A DNA stretch of 64,000 nucleotides from Bacillus sp. (in: firmicutes) (GTDB lineage: Bacteria > Bacillota > Bacilli > Bacillales > Cytobacillaceae), in contig WTKE01000108.1 in NCBI GenBank assembly GCA_011524525.1, forward strand, positions 1 to 64,000, given 5' to 3'. Of this stretch, positions 38,770 through 49,629 are shown piece after piece. The position numbers and the translations under genes were made by a program. Below the pieces are notes generated by a model. The model ran no database searches and was not told the origin of the DNA. It saw nothing but the letters and a program-made list of their open reading frames with translations. The first letter of the stretch is position 1; every line of letters starts with the position of its first letter.

Positions 38770-38946
38770 TTATTGATCTGCTTGGTCCGAAGTTCCTTTC
38801 TCTATACCTGAACCATGCTTCACACCTTTACTTTTATATGGCTTTGCGTTCTTAGCTTTTTTTGCTCCAGCCTGCCAACGCGTCCAGCCTTTTTTACCTG
38901 TACCTTTGCCTACTCCACTCTTGCTCTTTGCTTTTACTCTCGCCAA
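38770..38946 (-). CDS. small basic protein, DUF3934-like (TTG start)
   Basis: MARVKAKSKSGVGKGTGKKGWTRWQAGAKKAKNAKPYKSKGVKHGSGIEKGTSDQADQ, 58 aa. Confidence 0.65.
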   Translation of the reverse strand: MARVKAKSKSGVGKGTGKKGWTRWQAGAKKAKNAKPYKSKGVKHGSGIEKGTSDQADQ

Positions 38947-39236
38947 TTCAAATCACTCCATTGCTATACTATCTTATATTATAGCTCTTTTTTTAAACTT
39001 TGTTGTTTTTTGGAACATCATTTTGTTGATTGCACTAAGTATCCGCAGAAAATAGCATCAATCAAATAAGAAAAGAGCTTGCAAACTGCATTCTTAGGCG
39101 GGAAAATAGCTTTTTGCACGTTAAAATCGGCTTTAAGATTTTAACATCAACCTTTACGAAAACAGCCTATATTATAGACTAGTTTTCACTTATTGGAGGA
39201 TCATATGCTAATATTTCTCAATTAGAGTGAACGAAC

Positions 39237-40040
39237 TTACTGCCAAGCTTGCTCTAATAGCTCTCTAAAAATCTCATTGAGTAAAGGTGTAGATGTGTCT
39301 TTTTCACTTGCTTTCATGCTTTTCATCAGGCTTTCCATATCTTCCATCTCTTGTTGTAGGTAGTCGTTAAGCAATCCAATGGGAGGTTCTAATTGGAATG
39401 AGTGCTCTTTTCTCGCTTTTTTACGAGCGATTAGTTCTTCAATGGATTGCCTTACCGGACCCATGGGAAGTAATTCTTTTACAAGTACATCAAACTCAAT
39501 GGATGGAAAGGTATGATTCAAAATAATCCATTTCCCTGCTAAAAGAGGACGCAGAACCGTAAAGTACTTTTTATGATGCACTTCTTCTTCTAAAAGGTAC
39601 GTACGGAAGTTTCTTTTCGCCATGCTAATATAATGATAAAGACAGGTTACAGGCGCAAACACCTTCTGTTCGATCGCTAACAATGTTTCTAGAGTTGAAT
39701 ATTTTTCATAGTACACAAGGTCAGAATGAAGCCACTCGAAAAATGGCGGGTTAGACTTTCGGTACAATCGTAATGCTTTCGTTAACTCCCACCCACTCAT
39801 GTCTAATAGCGGATGAACCGGGATGGAAAGTGAGTCTTTTGATGGCACTTCAAGTACATCTCTCCCTTGGTCAATGGACAAATACCATTCCTTTTTATGT
39901 ACATACAAAAATCTTACATCATAATCGCTATCCACGGAAGGAAATCCCCATGCCCGACTTCCTGATTCACATGCATACAATACTTTAACATCATATTCTC
40001 GTTCAATTTGTTGAAGAACTTCTATTATATGTTCCTTCAT
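39237..40040 (-). CDS. nucleotidyltransferase (YcgL-like)
   Basis: CESGSRAWGFPSVDSDYDVRFLYVHKKEWYLSI. Confidence 0.85.
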   Translation of the reverse strand: MKEHIIEVLQQIEREYDVKVLYACESGSRAWGFPSVDSDYDVRFLYVHKKEWYLSIDQGRDVLEVPSKDSLSIPVHPLLDMSGWELTKALRLYRKSNPPFFEWLHSDLVYYEKYSTLETLLAIEQKVFAPVTCLYHYISMAKRNFRTYLLEEEVHHKKYFTVLRPLLAGKWIILNHTFPSIEFDVLVKELLPMGPVRQSIEELIARKKARKEHSFQLEPPIGLLNDYLQQEMEDMESLMKSMKASEKDTSTPLLNEIFRELLEQAWQ

Positions 40041-40142
40041 GAAATCCCTCTTTTCTTTTATCATAATAGGCAGATAAACGAGAACAAATACCACCCTCAA
40101 TATAGAAAAAAACCGGCAGGATCTCGTCCTACCGGTCTTTTA

Positions 40143-42149
40143 CTAGATTTTAAATTTTTTGATCATTTCAGCAAGCTGTGCACTTGCCTCATTTAATTCG
40201 ATAGCTGATTGTGTCACCAAATCGAGCGCGCGGACCTGCTCCTCAGTCGATTCACTCACCTTGTCTGAAGCTACTGCTGAGTGCTCAGCAACGGAAGCGA
40301 TACTTTGAATAGAAGCGACCACATCATCCTTTAAATCATTGATATGCTCGGTATCCTTCCTGATCGATCCGATGGAAGAGATAATCGCATTTATCGTATG
40401 TGAAATATCATTAAACGCTATCTCTGTTTGACCAACAGCCTTGCTTTGCAGTTCTGAAATGGCTACGGTTTGTTTCATTTCCTTCACAACATGCTGTGTT
40501 TCTTTCTCAATGCTTGAAATCGTTTGTTTTACTTGATGTGCTGCTTTTGCTGATTGCTCAGCCAGCTTTCTCACCTCATCAGCAACAACGGCAAATCCTT
40601 TTCCACTTTCACCCGCTCTAGCTGCTTCAATACTTGCATTTAATGCGAGTAGATTCGTCTGATCGGAAATCTCTGTAATCGAGTGAATCACCTTTTCAAT
40701 TTCCTTTACCTTTGAATCTAGATTATGAATGACTGTCCCAACACTCTTAATGACTTCATCGCTTTCGATCGCTCGTTGTCTTAAGAAGTTCATTTGCTCC
40801 AAGCCTTTTGCATTCGTGACTTCGGCTTGTTTGGACAATCCAGTCATTTCACTGACATTCTCTTTTACTTTTTCGATTTGTGTGGATAATCCGATGGCCT
40901 TTTGGTTTGCACCGTCTGCGTCCTGTGCTTGCTGATATGCTCCTGTGGCAATCTCTCCTGTCGCTCTTGCTACCTCTTCACTTGCCGCAATGGTTTCCTC
41001 GGATACGGCTGTTAAGTTAGAAGCTGATTCGTTTACACTGTCTACCGATTTTTCTACAGAGGCTATGAGTTCTCTCATGTTTTCAACCATGATGTTAAAA
41101 TGATCAGTTAATTGACCTGTTTCATCCTTTGATTTGCTTTCCACGTGAATCGTCAAATCTCCAGCCGCCACCTCTTGAACTTGCTTGTTTAAGAGAGTGA
41201 TTGGTTTTGCGATACTTTTTGACAGGAAATACGTAATCAAAAGACCTATCATAATGGCGATCGCTGCAATGATGAGGATCGCATCTTGAAGGCTTTTGGC
41301 GCTTTCTAATACATTTTTCGTCTCATATACCATTCCGACCTTCCAGCCTGTTTGATCTAATGTCTGGTAGTAGAGTTCGTAATCGATTTTACTTTCTGTG
41401 TACGAAGTTGCTCCCTTTTCACCACCCATTACAGTAGAAAAATAAGCCTTTTCACTAACTTCTTTTCCTTGATCCTTTGGATGTACTAAAGCCATTCCGC
41501 TTTGGTCTAATAATAGAGAATACCCATTATAGCCCACTTTTGTCTCTTTGATGATTCCTGATAATCCTGCGAGACTAAGGTCCATCCCAACAACCCCAAG
41601 CGTTTCCTTCGTTACTGGATCAACTACAGCCTGTGCTACCGTTACGATATATTCTCCAGAGCTTGCATCCTCATATGGGTCCGTCCAGATGGTTTGTCCT
41701 GATGATTGAACGGCAGCTGTATACCAAGGTCGTCCCGTTGGATCAAAATCTGCCGGTAGCTCAATCACAGGGGTAGTTGTAAATTGCTTCGTTTCTGCCC
41801 CAACATAAATGGTTGCTGCATTTTTATTAAGATTCATAAACTCTTGAAAGTCTTGGTCCACGATAGGCCAATAAGTGCTTAAGCCATTTTGTTCATTCGC
41901 TTTCACTTGCTTTAAGTAATCAATAATTCGGCTATCTTTACTATAGCGATCCACTGAACTTCCATAGAAATGTAAGTATAAATCCATATTGCTTTTTAAG
42001 CTATCTACTTGAGCACTTGAGCTCGAACTCACGCTAGTCAAAATTTCATCTTTCGTTTTGAAAAACGTCACAGACGAAACAACTAGTAATGTAACAGCTA
42101 TAAGGATACTGACGGTTAGCATAATCTTGGTTTGTATTTTCTTAAACAT
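40143..42149 (-). CDS. methyl-accepting chemotaxis protein (dCache, HAMP, MCP signal domain)
   Basis: [40 protein letters not shown] hairpin; start at MFKKIQTK. Confidence 0.92.
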   Translation of the reverse strand: MFKKIQTKIMLTVSILIAVTLLVVSSVTFFKTKDEILTSVSSSSSAQVDSLKSNMDLYLHFYGSSVDRYSKDSRIIDYLKQVKANEQNGLSTYWPIVDQDFQEFMNLNKNAATIYVGAETKQFTTTPVIELPADFDPTGRPWYTAAVQSSGQTIWTDPYEDASSGEYIVTVAQAVVDPVTKETLGVVGMDLSLAGLSGIIKETKVGYNGYSLLLDQSGMALVHPKDQGKEVSEKAYFSTVMGGEKGATSYTESKIDYELYYQTLDQTGWKVGMVYETKNVLESAKSLQDAILIIAAIAIMIGLLITYFLSKSIAKPITLLNKQVQEVAAGDLTIHVESKSKDETGQLTDHFNIMVENMRELIASVEKSVDSVNESASNLTAVSEETIAASEEVARATGEIATGAYQQAQDADGANQKAIGLSTQIEKVKENVSEMTGLSKQAEVTNAKGLEQMNFLRQRAIESDEVIKSVGTVIHNLDSKVKEIEKVIHSITEISDQTNLLALNASIEAARAGESGKGFAVVADEVRKLAEQSAKAAHQVKQTISSIEKETQHVVKEMKQTVAISELQSKAVGQTEIAFNDISHTINAIISSIGSIRKDTEHINDLKDDVVASIQSIASVAEHSAVASDKVSESTEEQVRALDLVTQSAIELNEASAQLAEMIKKFKI

Positions 42150-42268
42150 ATCCTCACTCCAACAATGTTTATTCTTAATATCGTCACAATTGATGAAATT
42201 TGAAGGATTTTGTCGAATTTTTAGAAAAAAATAAAAAGCAGAGAATTCAATCTCTGCTTTCATGGATA

Positions 42269-42766
42269 TTAGCGATTATCAATCGTCTCTGGATTCAAGT
42301 CATGGTTCATTAAGCGATAATGGGCCATTTCTTCGTATTTCGTACCCGGCTTTCCATAGTTTGTGTACGGATCAATTGAAATTCCGCCTCTAGGAGTGAA
42401 TTTCCCCCATACTTCAATATAGCGCGGATCCATTAACTCAATTAAATCGTTCATGATAATGTTCATGCAATCTTCATGAAAGTCACCATGATTTCTAAAG
42501 CTAAACAAGTAGAGTTTCAATGACTTGCTTTCTACCATTTTCTGATCAGGAATATAGCTAATGTAAATCGTTGCAAAGTCCGGCTGACCTGTTTTTGGAC
42601 AAAGACTTGTAAACTCCGGACAGTTAAACTTTACAAAATAATCGCGATTTGGGTGCTTGTTATCAAAGGCCTCCAGAATACTAGGAGAATACTCAAACAA
42701 GTATTTTGTCCCTTGATTTCCTAATAAAGTTACACCTTCTAATTCTTCATCTTTTCTTCCACTCAT
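42269..42766 (-). CDS. queF: NADPH-dependent preQ0 reductase
   Basis: [54 protein letters not shown]. Confidence 0.95.
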   Translation of the reverse strand: MSGRKDEELEGVTLLGNQGTKYLFEYSPSILEAFDNKHPNRDYFVKFNCPEFTSLCPKTGQPDFATIYISYIPDQKMVESKSLKLYLFSFRNHGDFHEDCMNIIMNDLIELMDPRYIEVWGKFTPRGGISIDPYTNYGKPGTKYEEMAHYRLMNHDLNPETIDNR

Positions 42767-42784
42767 GGAAAGAACCTCCTTCTA

Positions 42785-42819
42785 GAAAAAATAAAACCAT
42801 ATCCTCATTGGATATGGTT
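42785..42819 (-). terminator. leader terminator between preQ1 aptamer and queF
   Basis: Minus strand AACCATATCCaatgaGGATATGGTTTTATTTTTT. Confidence 0.8.
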
Positions 42820-42838
42820 GATAGGTAGTATCAAAGCC

Positions 42839-42877
42839 ATAGTTTTTTATAGAGGGTTTTGTTCGCTATGAACCTCT
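42839..42877 (-). promoter_or_regulatory. preQ1-I riboswitch
   Basis: Minus strand AGAGGTTCATAGCGAACAAAACCCTCTATAAAAAACTA; matches AGAGGUUC...ACCCUCUAUAAAAAACUA. Confidence 0.93.
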
Positions 42878-42910
42878 CCCGACACACGGGAATATAAATA
42901 TGTCACCGTT

Positions 42911-42939
42911 ACTATAGTGAATTTCAGTAAAAGTGTCAA
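42911..42939 (-). promoter_or_regulatory. sigma-A promoter for the preQ1-queF transcript
   Basis: Minus strand TTGACA - 17 nt - TATAGT. Confidence 0.85.
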
Positions 42940-43031
42940 CGGTTTTTTATTCCACTTGTTTTAGCAACAGGTGCATATTTCATGCAAGATTAGTAAAAAT
43001 TAACCTTCGAGTAAAGAAAGGAGGGAAATTG

Positions 43032-43388
43032 ATGAAGAAATTTGTTGGAATCATGGCTGCATGCTTGCTTTCAATGTCCATTTTTGGTGCCACATCTTCT
43101 TTTGCTGAAGTTGAAAAACCTGAAGATGCTAAGAACAATGAAGAGGTGAAGCTAACTGACGCTCAAAAGGCAGAGCTCGCTAAATTACATAAAGGTATTT
43201 TGGAGCAGAAAAAACAACTGATTCAAAAATATGTAGAATTTGGTGTTATCCCGAAGGAAAAAGCCGACAAAATGATTCAGCGTATCGAAGAGCATTACAA
43301 AATGCTTGAGGAGAATGGCTTTATTTTCAGGGGGCCACAAGGCGGATCCGACCGCGGACCACACCATCAACACAAAAGCGAAGAGTAA
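43032..43388 (+). CDS. secreted DUF2680/YckD-like protein
   Basis: Signal peptide, then LTDAQKAELAKLHKGILEQKKQLIQKYVEFGVIPKEKADKM. Confidence 0.75.
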   Translation: MKKFVGIMAACLLSMSIFGATSSFAEVEKPEDAKNNEEVKLTDAQKAELAKLHKGILEQKKQLIQKYVEFGVIPKEKADKMIQRIEEHYKMLEENGFIFRGPQGGSDRGPHHQHKSEE

Positions 43389-43453
43389 CAACGAAAAACG
43401 GACCAGCTCATGAATATGAAGTGGCCCGTTTTTTTGTTGGGTATTATACGTTA

Positions 43454-44446
43454 TTACAATTCCTTATTATCCGCTGGAAATTTTACACCAATTTGCTTGC
43501 GGACTTCATCCATAATTTCCATCGTTACCAAGGAGTTTTCGTATGTATTAATGTTTGACTCCATCTCGCCTTTTTCAATTAGTTCGATGAATTCCTTTGC
43601 TTCATAATACATAGAATTTACTTTTTGTGGAACGGAGAGGTCTACTTTTTCTCCATTTCGATATTGTAGTACCACTTTTTCTGGCGTGTTCACTTTATCG
43701 ATTACTAGATTGCCGTCTTCCCCTTGAATTTCAGAAGGAATGTTAGAGTTCGTAATCTTTGAGTACATCAACACGGCATCCATATTTTTATAAGTTAAAA
43801 GAATACTTCCTTCTCCATCCACACCAGATTCTAACAAGACACCAGATGCTTTAACGGATAAGGGCTTCCCGAATAGAGCCACGACCGGGTAAATACAATA
43901 CACACCAATATCCATTAATGCCCCATTGGAAAAAGTAGGGTCAAATGCATTCAAAATCGTTCCACTTCGATAGGCATCATAGCGCGAAGAATACTGGCAG
44001 TAGCTTGCAAATACGCGGCGTACCTGACCGATTTTCTCCAGATTCTCCTGAATCACAGCAAAGTTTGGAACAAAGGTAGATTTTAATGCTTCCATTAAAA
44101 GAACATTGTTTTCCTTCGCTATTTGAATCATTTTCTCTAATTCAGCTTTGTTCGAGGCAATCGCTTTTTCGCAAAGAACATGCTTCCCATGCTTTAATAA
44201 TAAAATCGCTTGTTCTGCGTGAAAAGAGTTCGGACTTGCAATATACACCGCATCCAGATGTTCACTTTTTGCCATTTCCTCGAGGTTTGTAAAAAAATGC
44301 GTAGCTTGGTATTTCTCCCCGAATTCCTTCGCCTTCTCCTCAGACCGTGAATAAACGGACGTTAATTGAAAGTTTGGCAGTTCATTTGCCGCCTGTAAAA
44401 ATGATTCGGTAATCCAGTTGGTTCCTATTACACCAAAGCGTATCAT
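43454..44446 (-). CDS. Gfo/Idh/MocA family oxidoreductase
   Basis: GVIGTNWITESF, YIASPNSFHAEQA and GKHVLCEKAIASN. Confidence 0.9.
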   Translation of the reverse strand: MIRFGVIGTNWITESFLQAANELPNFQLTSVYSRSEEKAKEFGEKYQATHFFTNLEEMAKSEHLDAVYIASPNSFHAEQAILLLKHGKHVLCEKAIASNKAELEKMIQIAKENNVLLMEALKSTFVPNFAVIQENLEKIGQVRRVFASYCQYSSRYDAYRSGTILNAFDPTFSNGALMDIGVYCIYPVVALFGKPLSVKASGVLLESGVDGEGSILLTYKNMDAVLMYSKITNSNIPSEIQGEDGNLVIDKVNTPEKVVLQYRNGEKVDLSVPQKVNSMYYEAKEFIELIEKGEMESNINTYENSLVTMEIMDEVRKQIGVKFPADNKEL

Positions 44447-44552
44447 TGTGTCTCTCCTTTGCCGTTAGTATGCTACCATTATCTTCCCTTCTTACGATTT
44501 TTTCAACCTTCATTAAAATCCACTTGCCAACATTAGGAAATAGAGGTATTAT

Positions 44553-44575
44553 TTAATTGACCGGTGTTCAATTAA
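44553..44575. promoter_or_regulatory. operator upstream of tetR-like gene
   Basis: TTAATTGACCGGTGTTCAATTAA, near-palindrome. Confidence 0.65.
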
Positions 44576-44589
44576 TGAGGTGAAACAAT

Positions 44590-45162
44590 TTGTCTCCTAG
44601 AAAACCTGCACAAGACGAACTAACAAAGGAAGCTATTATCCACGTTGCTCGTGAACTATTTGTAACTAGTGGCTATCCTCACTTTTCCATGAGGAAGTTG
44701 GCAACTAAGCTTGGATGTAGTCATGGGGCTATTTACTACCATTTTAAAAATAAAGCGGAACTATTTTATGAAATTGTCACTCAAGATTTCCTTACTCTCG
44801 ATCAAGTACTTGAGGAAGTGCTTTCCACTCCAACCAATTCGAATGATGAGAAACTATATTTGATTCTTTTTGAGTACATCCGTTTCGGCTTAACTCATCA
44901 GCCTCAATATGAAGTGATGTTTCTGATCAAGGATGAAGAGATTAAAGGATATCTGCTCGAGGCTCCGAATAAAAGTTATTTACACTTTGCTCATGCGGTT
45001 GCTCATCTTGCAGCCAAGCCACTTTCACCAAAGGATATCTGGTCCTTATTTATTGGGATTCATGGGTTTGTCACGCATTATTGCCGGACTGAGACCACCT
45101 TTGAAGACGTGAAGCTACTAGCAGACTCGCATGTGAAGTTTCTATTAAAAGCAATGAAATAA
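44590..45162 (+). CDS. TetR/AcrR family transcriptional regulator (TTG start)
   Basis: FSMRKLATKLGCSHGAIYYHFKNKAELFYEIV. Confidence 0.9.
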   Translation: MSPRKPAQDELTKEAIIHVARELFVTSGYPHFSMRKLATKLGCSHGAIYYHFKNKAELFYEIVTQDFLTLDQVLEEVLSTPTNSNDEKLYLILFEYIRFGLTHQPQYEVMFLIKDEEIKGYLLEAPNKSYLHFAHAVAHLAAKPLSPKDIWSLFIGIHGFVTHYCRTETTFEDVKLLADSHVKFLLKAMK

Positions 45163-45197
45163 AGTAAAGGGCGGCACAAGCCTTTTATTTTTACATT

Positions 45198-45218
45198 TTA
45201 TTGAACAGTGGTCAATAA
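45198..45218. promoter_or_regulatory. second copy of the TetR-like operator
   Basis: TTATTGAACAGTGGTCAATAA. Confidence 0.65.
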
Positions 45219-45240
45219 TTGAAAAAAGGAGAGATTTTAT

Positions 45241-46173
45241 ATGAAAAAAGCATTGGTATTAGGCGCTACGGGTGGGATGGGATTTGCTTTAGTAGAAGAA
45301 CTTGTTAGTAGAGGGATAGAAACGATTGCCTTTGCTCGTTCTTCTGAAAAACTGGCTCTTTACAAACAAGATTGGGGTCCGTTAGCAAAGCCCATGGTTG
45401 GTGACGTGTTGAATGAGCAACATTTAGGCGAGGCAGTGAAACAAGTGGATCTCGTATTTCACTCTATTAATCTTCCTTATGAAAATTGGAATCCGAGATT
45501 ATTTCAGATTCTTGAAGCTATCCTTACTCAATGTACCAAACATAATAAACCACTCATTTACGTTGATAATATTTATTCTTACGGTAGACAATCATCACCT
45601 GTTTCTGAACATACCTCTAGACATCCACATACGAAAAAAGGAAACATTCGCTTACAGCTTCAAAATCAAATTCAAACATCTACCGTTCCCTACATCATTG
45701 CTTACTTCCCAGATTTCTATGGACCTAAAGCGGAGAGTACGATCCTTCAATACACCTTTAAGCAAATGCTGAAAAAGCATTCTGCTGGCTTTGTGGGAGA
45801 CACGACCCTTCAACGTGAATTTATTTATACGAAGGACGGTGCAAAAGCACTTGTTGAACTTGCCTTGAAAGATAACTGTTACAATCAAGATTGGAATATT
45901 TCAGGTGCAGGCACGATTTCTGGAGAAGATATTGCTAAGATTGCCTCACACTTTCTTGATAAGCCGCTGAAGGTAAAACCGATCGGCCGACGGATGATAG
46001 CCGCTCTTGGTCTATTTAATCCTTCTATGAGAGAAGTGACAGAGATGATGTACTTAAATGAGACACCCGTCATCCTTGACTCTACCAAGTATGAAACTTT
46101 CATTGGACCTCTTCCAAAAACACCCTATCACGAAGGTATTGTCGAAAATTTAAAAGAGTTGGCAAAAATATAG
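45241..46173 (+). CDS. NAD-dependent epimerase/dehydratase family protein
   Basis: VLGATGGMGFALVEELVSRG Rossmann motif; YVDNIYSYG. Confidence 0.85.
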   Translation: MKKALVLGATGGMGFALVEELVSRGIETIAFARSSEKLALYKQDWGPLAKPMVGDVLNEQHLGEAVKQVDLVFHSINLPYENWNPRLFQILEAILTQCTKHNKPLIYVDNIYSYGRQSSPVSEHTSRHPHTKKGNIRLQLQNQIQTSTVPYIIAYFPDFYGPKAESTILQYTFKQMLKKHSAGFVGDTTLQREFIYTKDGAKALVELALKDNCYNQDWNISGAGTISGEDIAKIASHFLDKPLKVKPIGRRMIAALGLFNPSMREVTEMMYLNETPVILDSTKYETFIGPLPKTPYHEGIVENLKELAKI

Positions 46174-46178
46174 AAACA

Positions 46179-46208
46179 AAAAAAGACTCGTAAAGAGTCT
46201 TTTTTTTT
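46179..46208. terminator. Rho-independent terminator
   Basis: AAAAAAGACTCgtaaaGAGTCTTTTTTTT. Confidence 0.8.
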
Positions 46209-46218
46209 CAAGCTTAAA

Positions 46219-46419
46219 TTAAGCTTTGTTTACGTTAGCAGCTTGTGCTCCACGTTGTCCTTGTTCTACGTCAAAAGTAACTTCTTGACCTTCTTCTAAA
46301 GTCTTGAAGCCTTCGCCTTGGATAGCTGAGAAGTGAACGAATACATCGTCTCCACCTTCGCGCTCGATGAATCCAAAACCTTTTTCTGCGTTAAACCATT
46401 TTACTTTACCTTTTTCCAT
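46219..46419 (-). CDS. cspD: cold shock protein
   Basis: [41 protein letters not shown]. Confidence 0.9.
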   Translation of the reverse strand: MEKGKVKWFNAEKGFGFIEREGGDDVFVHFSAIQGEGFKTLEEGQEVTFDVEQGQRGAQAANVNKA

Positions 46420-46633
46420 TGTGAGTTACCTCCTAGTGCCTTGACACCTATAATACTATCCTTGCTCTCATTGATATAAAGAAGTAGTTTTCTTACATAC
46501 CGAACAAAAATAATTCTCTTACATCTTACCATCAATAACTAGTTTTAGCAAACGCATTCAACGTTTATTTTTCGAGTCCTTTTGACAGGATTAAACAAAT
46601 TGACGCAAAGCTCTACTTTTTTCTACTATAACT

Positions 46634-47071
46634 TTAATAGAAATGATGTAATTTTTTTCGAAGCTCTTCGATCCCTTCTTTGCAAACCCCATAAGGCAGC
46701 CAAGAACACCCTTTACATAGGTGATCCAAATCGTCGGGAGTGACTTTGGAAGCTGTTAAGGCCACTAGATGTGACTTCAAGTACGACTTCTCTTTTTCTA
46801 GTCCTAAATGGGAGAGCACTCTTTCATCCATTGACAAAACATGCTCATTGGATCCCGCGCTGGCCTCACATTTTGTGTTCCCCCGATGAGGACAGGCCAT
46901 GCATGCATCATCAAAGGCTGCGACCGTTTTTATCTTAAAGTCATCATGATCATTTCTAACTTTTGCTACAATTTCCGTCATTCTTTCAACGAAGGCTGGG
47001 CTATACCCCATTCCTTTGAAACCATGAACACAGAGGAGATGATGTCCTCTTAACACCTTTACTTCTTCCAT
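46634..47071 (-). CDS. DUF1284 domain-containing protein
   Basis: LRGHHLLCVHGFKGMGYSPAFV plus several Cys. Confidence 0.85.
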   Translation of the reverse strand: MEEVKVLRGHHLLCVHGFKGMGYSPAFVERMTEIVAKVRNDHDDFKIKTVAAFDDACMACPHRGNTKCEASAGSNEHVLSMDERVLSHLGLEKEKSYLKSHLVALTASKVTPDDLDHLCKGCSWLPYGVCKEGIEELRKKLHHFY

Positions 47072-47121
47072 TTTCCCTTCCTCCTCTCTCTCATTTATTC
47101 TAGCAAGAAAAGCAAAATCCT

Positions 47122-48453
47122 TTAATGGTTTTCTTCGGCCAGTTTTTTAAGGGAGAAATGAGAGATACCGATTTTTTTACAAATGGTTAGATAGTGCATA
47201 AGTGTTAGTAACAAGGCTCCTGTGTTCAAACCAATTAGAACTCCCTCCATTTGAAATTCGCGGAGTGAGCCAAGCACGTACATAATGGTAAACTGGATAA
47301 TCGATGACCATACGGTATGGTAAAACGCATCCTTCATAAGACCGAGGCCAATCAAGTAAGCCTGCATCGGGATCACAAAGAAATGAAGCAAGAAGTATGG
47401 CCAAAGGATCTGTAAATATCCGGAGGCGACTGACGATTCAAAAAACATACTGGTAAGTGGTTCAGCAAAAAAGTAACAAACGAACATAGCTGGTATTCCG
47501 TATAATGCCGTCCCTTTTATGACCTGCTGCAACAAACGTTGAAGCCGGTTAAAGTCTCTGTCGGCATATGCTTTAGAAACCGTGGGAATGAGCATAATCA
47601 ACAAAGAATGGCCAATAAAAGCTGGGAAAAATCCGATCGTCATCGCTACCCCGGTGAGCATTCCAAATTGTTCCGTTGCTACCTGTTCGCTCACCCCTGC
47701 ATGTACAAGAGCAATTTTAATAATGAAGGGCTGAACCGCATGTGTGAGCGAATGGAAAATCCGTAGTCCCGTAGTTGGGATGGATACGGCCATCAAGCTC
47801 TTTCTGACCTCTTGATTAGGAAGTGCCTCTCTCGGCCTTCTTTTTAGCTCATGATATTGAATAAAAAACGTATGAATTAAATAGAGGACGATTACAAACT
47901 CGCTCCCTACAAAGGTACAAAAGGCAATAAGGATCGCCGTGTCTGTCTGAAATTCGAACAATTGGAAGAGAAAGACGAGCAAACCAAGCTGTACGAGCTT
48001 TCGAACCAGCTGTGTAGATGCAATCTTGCTCATTTGCTGTTTCCCCATAAAATATCCACGAGCGATGGAAGAGAATGAAATCATCGGAATCAGTAAAATA
48101 ACGAGCCAGCGCAAGAGTGGATGATACGTGTCAAAAGTCGATATATACGGGAGAATGATCGTGACAGCAGCAAGTAAGACGGAAGTGAAAATAATTGTTA
48201 GCTTAATCACATGCTGAAGCATGCTTTGGTGATAGCGGGCATCCTTTTCAGCAATAAACTTAGAAATCGAAACGGGCATCTCAAAGCTTGCCAGCATAAT
48301 AATTAGAAAAATGGTCGGCAAAATTTGCATATATAAGCCAAGTCCATGCTCCCCTAACTCCTTAGCTAGTACCATATTCGCAATAAACTCTACACACTCA
48401 CCCATAAAGGTGGCGACAACCAACAATAATGTTCCTTTCATAAATGCACTCAT
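47122..48453 (-). CDS. oligosaccharide flippase / SpoVB-like polysaccharide biosynthesis protein
   Basis: MATE-like multi-TM; ELGEHGLGLYMQILP...ISKFIAEKDAR. Confidence 0.85.
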   Translation of the reverse strand: MSAFMKGTLLLVVATFMGECVEFIANMVLAKELGEHGLGLYMQILPTIFLIIMLASFEMPVSISKFIAEKDARYHQSMLQHVIKLTIIFTSVLLAAVTIILPYISTFDTYHPLLRWLVILLIPMISFSSIARGYFMGKQQMSKIASTQLVRKLVQLGLLVFLFQLFEFQTDTAILIAFCTFVGSEFVIVLYLIHTFFIQYHELKRRPREALPNQEVRKSLMAVSIPTTGLRIFHSLTHAVQPFIIKIALVHAGVSEQVATEQFGMLTGVAMTIGFFPAFIGHSLLIMLIPTVSKAYADRDFNRLQRLLQQVIKGTALYGIPAMFVCYFFAEPLTSMFFESSVASGYLQILWPYFLLHFFVIPMQAYLIGLGLMKDAFYHTVWSSIIQFTIMYVLGSLREFQMEGVLIGLNTGALLLTLMHYLTICKKIGISHFSLKKLAEENH

Positions 48454-48594
48454 GCTGTCTCTCCTTACATTTAATAGCGTTCACCCTACACTATATGAGA
48501 CAAGTTCTAAGAATATTTTAATTAATTATTTTGGTGGTCGGGATTTAGGGTCAGAAAGAGCAGGTAACTTTATGGATTAAAGGGATTTAGACAG

Positions 48595-49432
48595 GTGTTG
48601 AGGGGTTTCGTACTTGGGAGGCCGAATGCTAGGGGTATTCGGACAAGACTTGGTGATATTAGCACTTGAGAGGCCGAATGCTGGCTTTATTCGGACAAGA
48701 CTTGGTGATATTAGCGCTTGAGAGTCTGAATGCTGGCTTTATTCGGACAGGACTTGGTGGGATTAGCACTTGAGAGGCCGAATGCTGGCTTTATTCGGAC
48801 AAGACTTGGTGGTATTAGCTCTTGGGGGTCCGAATGCTGGCTTTATTCGGACAAGACTTGGTGGTATTAGCTCTTGAGAGTCCGAATGCTGGCGTTATTC
48901 GGACAGGACTTGGTGGGATTAGCACTTGAGAGTCCAAATGCTGGGGTTATTCGGACAGGACTTGGTGGGATTAGCGCTTGGGAGGCCGAATGCTAGGGGT
49001 ATTCGGACAAGACTTGGTGATATTAGCACTTGAGAGTCCGAATGCTGGGGGGATTCGGACAGGATTTGGTGGGATTAGCACTTGGGTGTCCGAATCATGG
49101 CGTTATTCGGACAAGACTTGGTGATATTAGCACTTGAGAGTCCGAATGCTGGCGTTATTCGGACAGGATTTGGTGGGATTAGCTCTTGGGAGTCTGAATG
49201 CTAGGGGGATTCGGACAAGAATTGGTGGCATTAGCACTTGAGAGTCCGAATGCTGGAGCTATTCGGACAGGACTTGACTGATATTAGCACTTGGGTGTCC
49301 GAATCATGGCGTTATTCTCACAGGACTTGACTGATATTAGTACTTGGGTGTCCGAATGCTAGTGGTATTCGGACAGGATTTGGTGGTATTTGCGCTTGGG
49401 AATCCGAATCCTGGCTTTATTCGGACAGGATA
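48595..49432. repeat. 52-bp tandem repeat array, 16 units, each with a hairpin
   Basis: CCGAAT anchors at 48622, 48674, 48726, 48778, 48830, 48882, 48934, 48986, 49038, 49090, 49142, 49194, 49246, 49299, 49352 and 49404; consensus GACTTGGTGRTATTAGCACTTGAGAGTCCGAATGCTGGCKTTATTCGGACAR. Confidence 0.97.
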
Positions 49433-49629
49433 GAAAGAAATTACATTTGGTAGTATGAATCCGATAGTTAAATGCTTACAAGTGTATAATTGCAGATAAT
49501 ATGACAGTCTAATCGATAGTATCGAATGCCAATTAAACTAAATCCCTTGTTTAAAAGAAAAATAGCGTGAATACTCACGCTATTTTATATGTCAATTTAT
49601 GCCTATTCACTCGAAATCGAAATAACTTC

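Noticed and set aside
48595-49432. CRISPR array
   Set aside because: The whole 52-bp unit is repeated; there are no unique spacers and no cas genes nearby. Same argument for the 20-bp and 48-bp arrays.
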